Origin: Deltaproteobacteria bacterium
Lineage (GTDB): Bacteria > Desulfobacterota > GWC2-55-46 > S146-70
Reading direction: 5' to 3'
Length of the DNA: 15,643 bases
NCBI GenBank assembly: GCA_015492395.1
Contig: WGFD01000138.1
Location: 1 to 15,643 of the forward strand
Shown here: piece after piece, positions 7,603-14,590 of the stretch
Numbering within the stretch: position 1 is the stretch's first letter
Layout: the number at the start of each line of letters is the position of its first letter
Notes under the pieces: model-generated
Database searches by the model: none
Told to the model about the DNA's origin: nothing
What the model saw: only the letters and a program-made list of their open reading frames with translations
Translations under genes and position numbers: made by a program

Positions 7603-8400
7603 ATGCCGGGCAGGATCCGCATATACTATCTGCTGGTTATCCTGACATTACTCTCATGTTCAAAGGTGGATGTGCCCGGCGACATGGTTTATATCCCCGC
7701 CGGCGAGTTTATTATGGGCAGCGAGGAGATTGATCCGGAGGGGTTCGCGAAGGAGTTCGGCGTGAGGAAGGGGGGATTTTACGAGGATGAGGGGCCGGCC
7801 AGAAAGGTCACGCTCAAGGCATTCTTTATGGATAAGTACGAGGTTACCAATGGTCAGTACAAGGCCTTTACCGATGCGTCCGGCCATACCCCGCCGATCA
7901 CGTGGGAGGGCGGGACATATCCGGAAGGCAAGGGCAATCATCCTGTGAGCAACGTAAGCTGGTACGATGCGCATGCCTACTGCAAGTGGGCTGGCAAGAG
8001 GCTTCCCACCGAGGAGGAGTGGGAGAAGGCGGCGAGGGGACCTCATGGGAACGTCTATCCCTGGGGTAATGAGTACGGCAAGGACAAGGCGAACCTTGAC
8101 AATACGGATATAACAAATCCGGTAGGCAGTTATAAGTCGGACAGGAGTTACTATGGTGTGTATGATATGGGGGGAAATGTAATGGAGTGGGTGGCCTCCT
8201 GGTATGAGCCGTATCCAGGCAGCAAGGCGGACAATAAGGACTTTGGCAGGAAGCACAAGGTGTTGCGGGGTGGCGCCGGAGGTTCGGTGGGGCACTACAA
8301 CCTGGGCAAGGTCTTTGCCCGTGCGACCTTCCGCCAATATAACGATCCTTCCGGCTCGGCGGAGGACGGTGGCTTCAGGTGTGCCGCGGATGCCAGATAG
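7603..8400 (+). CDS. SUMF1/FGE-like domain lipoprotein (first of three)
   Basis: A 265-residue protein with a short lipoprotein-type signal: basic start, hydrophobic stretch, and lipobox LLSC with C19. The SUMF1 domain follows almost at once (residues about 27-263): MVYIPAGEFIMGSE, DKYEVTNGQYKAF, HPVSNVSWYDAHAYCKWAGKRLP, EEEWEKAARG, YPWGNEYGKDKANL, YYGVYDMGGNVMEW, VLRGG, GGFRCAA. The C-x4-C pair of catalytic FGE is absent; the region reads VLRGGAGGSVGHYNLG. It is therefore probably a binding or structural SUMF1-fold protein and not a formylglycine-generating oxidase. The 124-bp gap upstream (7479-7602) contains a 10-bp palindrome AGGAATTCCT but no promoter I can defend. It is strongly similar to the next gene, which suggests tandem duplication. 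Confidence 0.82.
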   Translation: MPGRIRIYYLLVILTLLSCSKVDVPGDMVYIPAGEFIMGSEEIDPEGFAKEFGVRKGGFYEDEGPARKVTLKAFFMDKYEVTNGQYKAFTDASGHTPPITWEGGTYPEGKGNHPVSNVSWYDAHAYCKWAGKRLPTEEEWEKAARGPHGNVYPWGNEYGKDKANLDNTDITNPVGSYKSDRSYYGVYDMGGNVMEWVASWYEPYPGSKADNKDFGRKHKVLRGGAGGSVGHYNLGKVFARATFRQYNDPSGSAEDGGFRCAADAR

Positions 8401-8409
8401 GAGTGTGAC

Positions 8410-9222
8410 ATGACTACTGTCGGTAGAAGGTATGTATACTGGACTCTCATCGTCCTTGTCTTGGTCGCGTGTTCCAGGAAGGGGTATAAAGAGGTGGATG
8501 GCATGATCTACATCCCGGCCGGCGAATTTATAATGGGCAGCGAGGATGTTGATACGGAGGGGTTGGCAAAGGAGTTCGGGGCCAGGAAGGGACAGTACTA
8601 CGAAGACGAGAGGCCGGTCCGGAAGGTCTATCTCGACGGTTTCTTTATCGATAAATATGAGGTTACAAACAAGGAGTACAAGGCCTTTGTGACGGCAACC
8701 GGCTATACACCCCCGGGGACATGGGAGAACAATACCTATGAGGAGGGCAAGGATGACCACCCTGTAAACAACGTGACATGGTATGGGGCGTATGCCTACT
8801 GTAAGTGGGCGGGAAAGAGGCTTCCCACCGAAAAGGAGTGGGAGAAGGCGGCCAGGGGTCCCAACGGCAACAGGTACCCATGGGGAAACGAATTCGACGA
8901 GGGCAAGGCGAACCTCACCAAAGGGTCAACCGCCCCGGCAGGAAGTTCGGAGACGGACAAGAGCTACTACGGTGTCTTCGATATGGGTGGTAACGTGATG
9001 GAATGGGTGGATGATTGGTACAAGCCCTACCCGGGGAACCAATCCGACAATAAGGAGTTTGGTGAGAAGTACAAGATCTTGCGTGGCGGTTCGGGCAGTG
9101 TACTGGGTCACTATGTCATCGGCAAGATCTTCTCCAGGGCCTCTTTCAGGCACTACTACGATCCAAGGGGTGCCGGAAACGATGGCGGTTTCAGGTGTGC
9201 GAGGTCTGTAAAAGATGAGTAG
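8410..9222 (+). CDS. SUMF1/FGE-like domain lipoprotein (second of three)
   Basis: A 270-residue protein, clearly a paralogue of its upstream neighbour, with matching indels and long shared stretches such as YIPAGEFIMGSE, YCKWAGKRLPTE and EWEKAARGP. The signal has the lipobox LVAC with C21. The SUMF1 domain covers about residues 31-266 and includes DKYEVTNKEYKAF, HPVNNVTWYGAYAYCKWAG, YPWGNEFDEGKANL, YYGVFDMGGNVMEW, ILRGGSG and GGFRCAR. The catalytic cysteine pair of FGE is missing. It begins 9 bp after the previous stop and its own end overlaps the next gene by 8 bp, so the three lipoprotein genes form one transcription unit. The likely location is periplasmic, anchored to a membrane. The function is unknown. 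Confidence 0.83.
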   Translation: MTTVGRRYVYWTLIVLVLVACSRKGYKEVDGMIYIPAGEFIMGSEDVDTEGLAKEFGARKGQYYEDERPVRKVYLDGFFIDKYEVTNKEYKAFVTATGYTPPGTWENNTYEEGKDDHPVNNVTWYGAYAYCKWAGKRLPTEKEWEKAARGPNGNRYPWGNEFDEGKANLTKGSTAPAGSSETDKSYYGVFDMGGNVMEWVDDWYKPYPGNQSDNKEFGEKYKILRGGSGSVLGHYVIGKIFSRASFRHYYDPRGAGNDGGFRCARSVKDE

Positions 9223-9916
9223 GGCTGCGCCCTTACTATGCGTATACGGACTGTTGATTGTCCTGGCGGCGGCGTTGGGATGTGACAGACAGCCCGACGA
9301 TATGGCGCTCGTGCCGGAAGGGAAGTTCCTAATGGGTGCCGGTCCCGGCAGTCATGCTGACAACCTCCGGAGGGAGGTGGTCCTCGATGCCTTTTACATG
9401 GATAAGCATGAGGTTACAAACGGTGACTACAAGCGGTTCGTTGACAAGGAGGGGCACAGGGAGCCGAGGAACTGGGCTATACGCGGTTATGATGAAGATC
9501 TTAAGGACCACCCCGTCGTCTTTGTAAGCTATAAAGATGCAGAGGCGTACTGTACCTGGATGGGCAAGAGGCTTCCTACCGAAGAGGAGTGGGAGAAGGC
9601 GGCCAGGGGAACGGACGGCAGGGTTTATCCTTGGGGGAACGAGTTTAAAAGGGACAGGGCGAATACGAGCATATCGGGTATCGTGGGCACCTCCAGGGTT
9701 GGAAGATATGAGGAGGGTAAGAGCCCCTACGGCCTCTATGATATGGCCGGCAATGTCTGGGAGTGGACTAGTTCGGACTACAAGAAAGGCAGCAAGGTTG
9801 TCAAGGGCGGTTCCTGGGGGTTGAGTCACAGATTTTCCAGGGCCTTCGCACGGGTAGGATACGGCCAGAATACGAGGATAAACAATCTCGGTTTCAGGTG
9901 TGCCCGGGATATGTAA
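9215..9916 (+). CDS. SUMF1/FGE-like domain lipoprotein (third of three)
   Basis: A 233-residue protein, shorter and more divergent than the two before it. A hydrophobic signal ends in ALGC with C23 as probable lipidation site. Asp at +2 would act as an inner-membrane retention signal under the E. coli rule, which may not apply here. SUMF1 domain, about residues 29-232: MALVPEGKFLMGAG, DKHEVTNGDYKRFV, HPVVFVSYKDAEAYCTWMGKRLP, EEEWEKAARG, YPWGNEFKRDRANT, YGLYDMAGNVWEW, VVKGGSWG, LGFRCARD. No catalytic C-x4-C pair is present. In length and in YGLYDMxGNVWEW it resembles the SUMF1 part of the haem fusion more than the two middle paralogues. Repeat A copy 2 starts 8 bp after its stop, so the operon probably ends here. 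Confidence 0.82.
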   Translation: MSRAAPLLCVYGLLIVLAAALGCDRQPDDMALVPEGKFLMGAGPGSHADNLRREVVLDAFYMDKHEVTNGDYKRFVDKEGHREPRNWAIRGYDEDLKDHPVVFVSYKDAEAYCTWMGKRLPTEEEWEKAARGTDGRVYPWGNEFKRDRANTSISGIVGTSRVGRYEEGKSPYGLYDMAGNVWEWTSSDYKKGSKVVKGGSWGLSHRFSRAFARVGYGQNTRINNLGFRCARDM

Positions 9917-9923
9917 CTGGTCT

Positions 9924-10076
9924 TGACGGCTTCGTAAAAAGTCAAAAATAGGGACGGCACAGTAAGAAGCTCCGGATGCAAGGCAAGCGAATCCCGAGGA
10001 ATGACCTGCCTGCCGCGTTGCAGGCAGGCGAAGGATGAAGCACAACACAGCAGATGAACTTTTCACGAAGCCGTCA
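9924..10076. repeat. Repeat A, copy 2 (MITE-like element with terminal inverted repeats)
   Basis: A 153-bp non-coding element. The left end TGACGGCTTCGTAAAAAGT (9924-9942) and the right end ACTTTTCACGAAGCCGTCA are inverted copies matching at 18 of 19 positions. Inside, CCTGCCTGC (10005-10013) and GCAGGCAGG (10020-10028) form a second perfect 9-bp stem. The bases GTCT flank it directly on both sides (9920-9923 and 10077-10080), as expected of a target-site duplication. No ORF lies within it, so any movement would need a transposase supplied elsewhere. It aligns with the decayed copy at 1671-1856. It separates the SUMF1 genes from yqeY and could also fold as a transcript-end structure. Confidence 0.82.
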
Positions 10077-10113
10077 GTCTTGGGATCTTTAAGACCGGGA
10101 GGGAGAGGATCAC

Positions 10114-10563
10114 ATGTCGAAGAGAGACGAGATTCAGGCTGAAATCGTAAAGGCTGCCAAGGGGCGCGAGAAGGATAGGCTTTCCGTATTGCGGTTTCTG
10201 ATGTCCGCCATCAAGAATAGAGAGATAGAGCTCAAAAGAAACCTGGAGGATGAAGAGGTGCTACAGGTAATAGCTTCCTTGATACGGAAGGGGCAGGAGT
10301 CTCTGGAGCAGTTCAAGGCCGGAGGCAGGCAGGACCTGATAGATAAAGAGGAGTCGGAGATAGCAACACTACGCTCGTTCATGCCGCCGCAACTGTCTGA
10401 AGAAGAGGTGGAGGCGGTTGTAGTGGAGGTGATTGAGGGTACCGGCGCCTCCGGTATGCGAGATATGGGAAAGGTGATGAAGGAGGTTATCTCAAGGATA
10501 AAGGGCAGGGCCGACGGTAAGGTCGTCAGTACTATCGTGAAGAATAAGTTAAGGAAGGTCTGA
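10114..10563 (+). CDS. yqeY: GatB/YqeY domain protein
   Basis: A 149-residue protein of the YqeY family, which shares the tRNA-binding tail fold of the GatB amidotransferase subunit. Its own function is unclear. Family features are DRLSVLRFLMSAIKNREIELKR, VLQVIASLIRKGQESLEQF, KEESEIATLRSFMPPQLSEEEV, and the C-terminal SGMRDMGKVMKEVISRIKGRADGKVVSTIVKNKL. A purine-rich site (GGGAGAGG) precedes the ATG. The last four codons (LRKV) and the stop lie inside repeat B, so the 3' end of the gene was set by the repeat. In many bacteria yqeY lies next to dnaG and rpoD; here a NIF3-like gene lies between it and dnaG. Confidence 0.92.
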   Translation: MSKRDEIQAEIVKAAKGREKDRLSVLRFLMSAIKNREIELKRNLEDEEVLQVIASLIRKGQESLEQFKAGGRQDLIDKEESEIATLRSFMPPQLSEEEVEAVVVEVIEGTGASGMRDMGKVMKEVISRIKGRADGKVVSTIVKNKLRKV

Positions 10564-10708
10564 TTTATTCAGACCTTCCGCGCGGCGCAGGGATATGCCG
10601 CCATTTTCAATGGCTGTAAGTCATTGAAAATGTGAGAAAAAGAAAAATCGCACTTTTTCTTTTTCGTCTCTGAATAATTCAGGGATGAATTATTCAGAGG
10701 TTCCTTAA
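10549..10708. repeat. Repeat B, copy 1: 160-bp array of five consecutive hairpins
   Basis: The outer ends are TTAAGGAA (10549-10556) and TTCCTTAA (10701-10708), inverted. Between them lie five inverted repeats in a row. (1) GGAAGGTCTGA 10553-10563 with 10569-10579, 5-nt loop. (2) GCGGC 10582-10586 with GCCGC 10597-10601. (3) CATTTTCAATG 10602-10612 with 10622-10632, loop GCTGTAAGT. (4) GAAAAAGAAAAA 10636-10647 with 10654-10665, 6-nt loop. (5) CTCTGAATAATTCA 10668-10681 with 10686-10699, GGGA loop. All arms are perfect. A second copy starts at 15571. AAGTT flanks it on both sides (10546-10550, 10707-10711), overlapping the terminal bases. It covers the yqeY stop. Its nature is unknown: a non-autonomous mobile element or a structured RNA 3' end are both possible. 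Confidence 0.88.
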
Positions 10709-10786
10709 GTTGAAGCGCCATGCGGTGCTCTGCGGGTTATTCGGCCGTGGAGCATCTCGAAAAAGGAACACTCAGGAGGTAGATGA

Positions 10787-11740
10787 ATGAGACTAGGTGA
10801 CATATACAAAAGGGCCGTAAGCAGGGGTATAGAACTCGACCCGCGTGGAAAGGACGAGGTGATCGCTGAACTTGACACCCTGAAGGGCGACTACGAAAAG
10901 CTCAAAGAAGGAGAAAAAGAGGACTTTGACAAGGAATCCCTCGATAACCCGTATTCCGATACCCGGATCCTCTACGGTGATCCTGGGAAGGAGGTGAAGC
11001 GCGCTCTCGTCGGCATAGACATGGAGGTCGGTGAAATCCTTCTTGCGGAGAGGCTGAGGGGAAGGGGGGAAGAGGTAGACCTGGTTATCGCCCACCATCC
11101 GGAGGGGAGGGCGATGGCCGCGCTGTATGAGGTCATGAGCATGCAGGCGGGTATACTTATGAAGTACGGTGTACCTATTAATGTGGCCGAAGACATAATG
11201 GGCGAACGTATCAAAGAGGTTGAGAGAAGATTGCTGCCTGTGAACCATACACGGGCGGTGGATGTGGCCAGGCTCCTCGACGTACCGTTCATGTGCATAC
11301 ATACACCTGCGGATAATGCTGTGACGACATACTTGCAGGGGATCTTTGATGAGAAGAGTCCAGGGAGGGTTTCGGATATCATAGATGTCCTTAAGGAGAT
11401 TCCGGAGTATAAGGGCTCTACCATGGAGGGTGTCGCTCCCAGGGTGGTTGTGGGTTCAAAGAAGAGGAGGGCCGGAAGGATCTTGGTGGATATGACCGGC
11501 GGGACGGGGGGAAGCAAGAAGATCTTTGAAAGGCTGTCGACGGCCGGTATAGGTACCATAGTAGGCATGCATATAGGCGAGGATCACAGGAAGGAGGCTG
11601 AGAAGCACCATATAAGTGTAGTGATAGCCGGTCACATATCGAGTGATAACCTTGGCATGAACCTCCTGTTTGATGATATACTTGAGGGAGTGGACACCAT
11701 AGACTGTTCCGGTTTCAGGAGGATAAGCAGGACAAGGTAG
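10787..11740 (+). CDS. NIF3-like (DUF34) family protein
   Basis: A 317-residue protein that I assign to the NIF3/YbgI (DUF34) group of dinuclear-metal-binding proteins of unclear biochemical function. It has the IAHHPEG motif (H103, H104) after VALVGIDM-type and VDLVIAHH strands. A C-terminal half reads RAGRILVDMTGGTGGSKKIFERLSTAGIGTIVGMHIGEDHRKEAEK, then VVIAGHISSDNLGMNLLFDDI, with H283 and D287 as candidate second-half metal ligands. The first 60 residues are highly charged (KEGEKEDFDKE) and look like an extra N-terminal segment. AGGAGG at 10774-10779 sits 7 nt before the ATG. The position between yqeY and dnaG suggests a housekeeping role. The overall family is fairly clear; the exact subfamily is not. 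Confidence 0.65.
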   Translation: MRLGDIYKRAVSRGIELDPRGKDEVIAELDTLKGDYEKLKEGEKEDFDKESLDNPYSDTRILYGDPGKEVKRALVGIDMEVGEILLAERLRGRGEEVDLVIAHHPEGRAMAALYEVMSMQAGILMKYGVPINVAEDIMGERIKEVERRLLPVNHTRAVDVARLLDVPFMCIHTPADNAVTTYLQGIFDEKSPGRVSDIIDVLKEIPEYKGSTMEGVAPRVVVGSKKRRAGRILVDMTGGTGGSKKIFERLSTAGIGTIVGMHIGEDHRKEAEKHHISVVIAGHISSDNLGMNLLFDDILEGVDTIDCSGFRRISRTR

Positions 11741-11950
11741 TAGGTGTTTTATGTATGAATTCTGGACTCTCTATATTAGGTTGGCTGAGCCGTATTGAAG
11801 TATATCCCTTCTGCTTTCCATGAGAAGATGTTAAACTAGAACAGTATCTCCCTACGGAACTTGTAACGCTGCCTACGGTTCAATCTCCTATGCGGGTTAT
11901 GGCGCAGGGTTACGAACCCGTGATTGAAGATCCACCTCTTTGAAGTCGAT

Positions 11951-13720
11951 ATGATACAACAGGAAAAGATTGACGAGATCCGTCAACGTGCAAACATAGT
12001 AACCATCATATCCGACTATCTGTCCATGAAGAGGCGGGGGAGCAACTATGTAGGGTTGTGCCCCTTTCACTCCGAGAACACCCCTTCATTTACAGTAAGC
12101 GAAGACAAGCAGATATTTTACTGCTTCGGCTGCCATGCAAAGGGAGGTGTCTTTGCCTTCCTTATGATGCATGAAAACCTCTCCTTTCCCGAGGCCGTAA
12201 AGTCTGTCGCGGAGAGAGTGGGGATAGAGGTGGAAGACCATAAGAGGGGATATAAGGGTGGCGGCATCTTCGAGATACTCTACAAGGCCAACGCCATCGC
12301 AACCGACTACTTCCACAGCCGGCTTTTGGAGAGTGGGGGTGAAAGGGCCAGAGAATATCTTAAAGAGAGGGGAGTTGACAGGACAGTAGCCGAAGAGTTC
12401 AGGCTGGGTTATGGACCTCCGTCATGGGACGGACTGGCGGGCTTTCTTGCCAAAAGGGGATTTCCACTGGATATGGCCTTCAGGGCCGGGCTCCTGAACA
12501 AAAGGGATGGCGGTGGCTACTATGACCGTTTCCGGGAGAGAGTTATATTTCCCATATTTGATACGAGAGGACGGCCCATAGCCTTCGGAGGCAGGGCCAT
12601 GGACGGAAAGGAGCCGAAGTACCTTAATTCCCCCGACTCGCCCCTATTTAAGAAGGGAGAGACGCTCTATAACCTCCATAATGCGCGGCAATATATCTCA
12701 AAAGAGGGGTATGTGCTGGTTGTCGAAGGGTACTTTGACCTCATCACCCTGTACCGTTACGGCTTCAAGCACACCGTCGCCACCATGGGAACGGCCCTGA
12801 CTGTGTCTAATATCAGGCGTTTAAAGGGATACGCCAAAGAGGTATATATGCTCTTCGATGCGGATGATGCCGGCAGGAAGGCCGTGTCAAGGATGCTGCC
12901 CATCTTCCTTGAGGAATCGGCCCAGGCAAGGGTCGTGTTTATTCCTCGAGGTATGGACCCTGATGACTTCCTGAAGAGAGAGGGTGCTGAGGCGCTTGCA
13001 GGAATCATAGGGGAAGCGGAACCGCTGATGGATTTTTTTCTTAAGGATTTGAAGGATTTGTCCGATCTAAGTACAGCTAGAGGCAAGATAGAGTACCTAG
13101 AAACTGTAGCTCCTTACTTGGGCAGTATGAGTAATATGGTAGAGCGCGATCATTACGCAGAGATCGTTGCCGCAATGGCCGGAGTAGGAGTCGACATCGT
13201 TTATGCCACACTGAAGAAGGGACAAACCGGCGCCGGGAAAAATGTCCCTTTGCCCTCCGAGACAATAGTGATGAAGAATTACGACAGGGTAGAGGAGAAG
13301 ATACTCCACATACTCTTCTCTTTTCCTCACCTCTTCAATGAGCAAGTTAAGGAGGCGGTCTCGTCCTTCAAGAGCGCAATGATGAGGGATATCGGTCTGG
13401 CCGTCATCGATATCCTGGAGAGCGGCGGTAGTACCCCGGACTTTACCTTCCTCCTGGATTCCGGCCTCGATGAAGGCGCGAAGAAGTGGATAGCCATGGC
13501 GCTGGTGAAGGAAGACGGTGCCATCAGAGAGGCGCCGGAGAAGATACTGGAAGACTGCTGCAGGAAGGTTGTTTCATCAGGTAGGCTTGGTGAAGGGACT
13601 ATGAAGCTTATACGACAGTTGGAGATGGCCGGCAAATTCCATGAGGCGGAAGAGATAAGGGCCGGCGCGGAGTCCTATATCGGCCGGACCTGTCTGCCAC
13701 GATATGACAGGCGGGGATGA
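11951..13720 (+). CDS. dnaG: DNA primase DnaG
   Basis: A 589-residue primase that makes RNA primers at the replication fork. The CHC2 zinc domain has C37, H40, C58 and C61 (GLCPFHSENTPSF, FYCFGCHAKGG). The RNA polymerase core includes ERVIFPIFDTRGRPIAFGGRAM and KYLNSPDSPLFKKG. The Toprim domain has E259 in VLVVEGYFDLI and D303, D305, D306 in DADDAGRKA. The rest is a C-terminal helicase-binding region of usual length. I chose ATG 11951 because it gives the family start MIQQEKIDEIRQRANIV. A TTG at 11924 adds nine unsupported residues. No good Shine-Dalgarno is visible. The 210 bp upstream (11741-11950) hold no gene I recognise, only an imperfect CGGGTT...AACCCG inverted repeat. The expected downstream rpoD is absent. 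Confidence 0.95.
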   Translation: MIQQEKIDEIRQRANIVTIISDYLSMKRRGSNYVGLCPFHSENTPSFTVSEDKQIFYCFGCHAKGGVFAFLMMHENLSFPEAVKSVAERVGIEVEDHKRGYKGGGIFEILYKANAIATDYFHSRLLESGGERAREYLKERGVDRTVAEEFRLGYGPPSWDGLAGFLAKRGFPLDMAFRAGLLNKRDGGGYYDRFRERVIFPIFDTRGRPIAFGGRAMDGKEPKYLNSPDSPLFKKGETLYNLHNARQYISKEGYVLVVEGYFDLITLYRYGFKHTVATMGTALTVSNIRRLKGYAKEVYMLFDADDAGRKAVSRMLPIFLEESAQARVVFIPRGMDPDDFLKREGAEALAGIIGEAEPLMDFFLKDLKDLSDLSTARGKIEYLETVAPYLGSMSNMVERDHYAEIVAAMAGVGVDIVYATLKKGQTGAGKNVPLPSETIVMKNYDRVEEKILHILFSFPHLFNEQVKEAVSSFKSAMMRDIGLAVIDILESGGSTPDFTFLLDSGLDEGAKKWIAMALVKEDGAIREAPEKILEDCCRKVVSSGRLGEGTMKLIRQLEMAGKFHEAEEIRAGAESYIGRTCLPRYDRRG

Positions 13721-13794
13721 CGGTTGCATTTCAAATGCGGTGGGACATGTGGTGCCGTCCGGTATGACAACAACAGTGGAGTGGAACGACACTA

Positions 13795-14376
13795 ATGGAA
13801 GATAGTCTCAAGGTCGTCATAGCCGAGGATAGTCCGGCTTCAAGGAGGTGCCTTAAAGACCAGTTGGAGTCGCTTGGCTACACTATTCTGGGTGTTGCTT
13901 CTACAGGCAGCAAGGCGGTCGATATGACTATAGAGCTGGAACCGTCATTCGTGATAATGGATATAAATATGCCTGAAATGGATGGTATCACCGCCGCGAA
14001 GGCCATTACAAAGATCAAACCGATACCAATCATACTCATAACTGGCCACTCCTCCGAGGAGTTTGTTTCAAAGGCGGTAGAGGCCGGGGTATTTGCTTAC
14101 CTGATAAAACCCATTTCCAAGAAGTCCCTTGCACCTGCCGTAAAACTCGCCTTCGCCAGATTCTACGAGTTCCGTGAATTGAAGGGAGAGTTGAAGGATA
14201 TGAAGGAGGCCCTCGAGGCCAGAAAGCTCATAGAGAGGGCCAAAGGCATACTGATGAAGAGGTGCAACATGTCCGAGGAGGATGCCTTTAAATTACTGCA
14301 GACCCACTCCCAGAAAGAGAACAGAAAGCTGAAAGACATAGCCGACATGGTAGTCAACGCCGACAAGCTTATTTAG
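13795..14376 (+). CDS. Response regulator with REC and ANTAR domains (transcription antiterminator type)
   Basis: A 193-residue two-domain regulator. The receiver domain (about residues 5-120) has the acidic pair E11-D12, phosphoacceptor D56 in VIMDINMPEMDG, T83 in LITGH and K105 in LIKP, so it should be phosphorylatable. A coiled-coil linker (about 125-145) leads to the ANTAR domain (about 139-190) with ARKLIERAKGILMKRCNMSEEDAFKLLQTHSQKENRKLKDIADMVV, a close match to the family. ANTAR domains bind paired hairpins in nascent RNA and prevent termination (AmiR, NasR, EutV). No histidine kinase gene is visible in the window, so the signal input is unknown. The gene lies 74 bp after dnaG, where a sigma factor gene would often be, and may be transcribed separately. 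Confidence 0.93.
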   Translation: MEDSLKVVIAEDSPASRRCLKDQLESLGYTILGVASTGSKAVDMTIELEPSFVIMDINMPEMDGITAAKAITKIKPIPIILITGHSSEEFVSKAVEAGVFAYLIKPISKKSLAPAVKLAFARFYEFRELKGELKDMKEALEARKLIERAKGILMKRCNMSEEDAFKLLQTHSQKENRKLKDIADMVVNADKLI

Positions 14377-14438
14377 CATGCTGGGAGCCAGCGTACCGAC
14401 TGTACTGTCTTCTTAGTGCTGTGCCGGTATTAAGAATA

Positions 14439-14468
14439 TTGACGTATTTATGGAAGGATGGTTTTTAA
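14439..14468 (+). promoter_or_regulatory. Possible sigma70-type promoter upstream of the glycosyltransferase gene
   Basis: TTGACG at 14439-14444 resembles a -35 box. About 17-18 bp later lies the A/T-rich TTTTTAAAA run, with a poor -10 match around 14462-14468. It is in the 214-bp gap between the ANTAR gene and the glycosyltransferase gene, a reasonable place for a promoter. The -10 is weak, so this is a low-confidence call. Confidence 0.2.
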
Positions 14469-14479
14469 AAGGAGAAGTC

Positions 14480-14502
14480 TGAGCAATAGAAACCGTTGCT
14501 CA
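14480..14502 (+). promoter_or_regulatory. Leader hairpin between the ANTAR gene and the glycosyltransferase gene
   Basis: TGAGCAA (14480-14486) and TTGCTCA (14496-14502) are perfect inverted repeats around a 9-nt loop (TAGAAACCG). A weaker second stem, CCCGT with ACGGG, lies further down around 14546-14566. Two stems ahead of a gene and next to an ANTAR regulator invite the idea of an ANTAR target. However, the loop is not the hexaloop expected of known targets, and no terminator with a U-run is visible. Confidence 0.3.
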
Positions 14503-14590
14503 TGGCTTCAGAAACTGGAAGGCCGGAAAAAGACCTAAATATGGACCCGTTCCCGATCTCTACGGGTGACTGGGTTTCAGAGGCTTTTCC

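Noticed and set aside
7660..8760. A 366-codon open frame on the - strand across the first two SUMF1 lipoprotein genes, and a 242-codon one at 6567-7295
   Set aside because: They are frames opposite genuine SUMF1 genes. Their predicted proteins show no recognisable domain, and their length follows from the codon bias of the + strand genes.
10549..10708. Repeat B as a simple rho-independent terminator of yqeY
   Set aside because: The first hairpin has no following T-run, and the element has five hairpins and a second genomic copy. It may still end transcripts, but that does not explain its structure.
11880..11925. A tRNA-like 3' end (GGGTTACGAACCC) upstream of dnaG
   Set aside because: No acceptor, D or anticodon stems can be paired with it, and the loop is not a T-loop. 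It is just a short inverted repeat.
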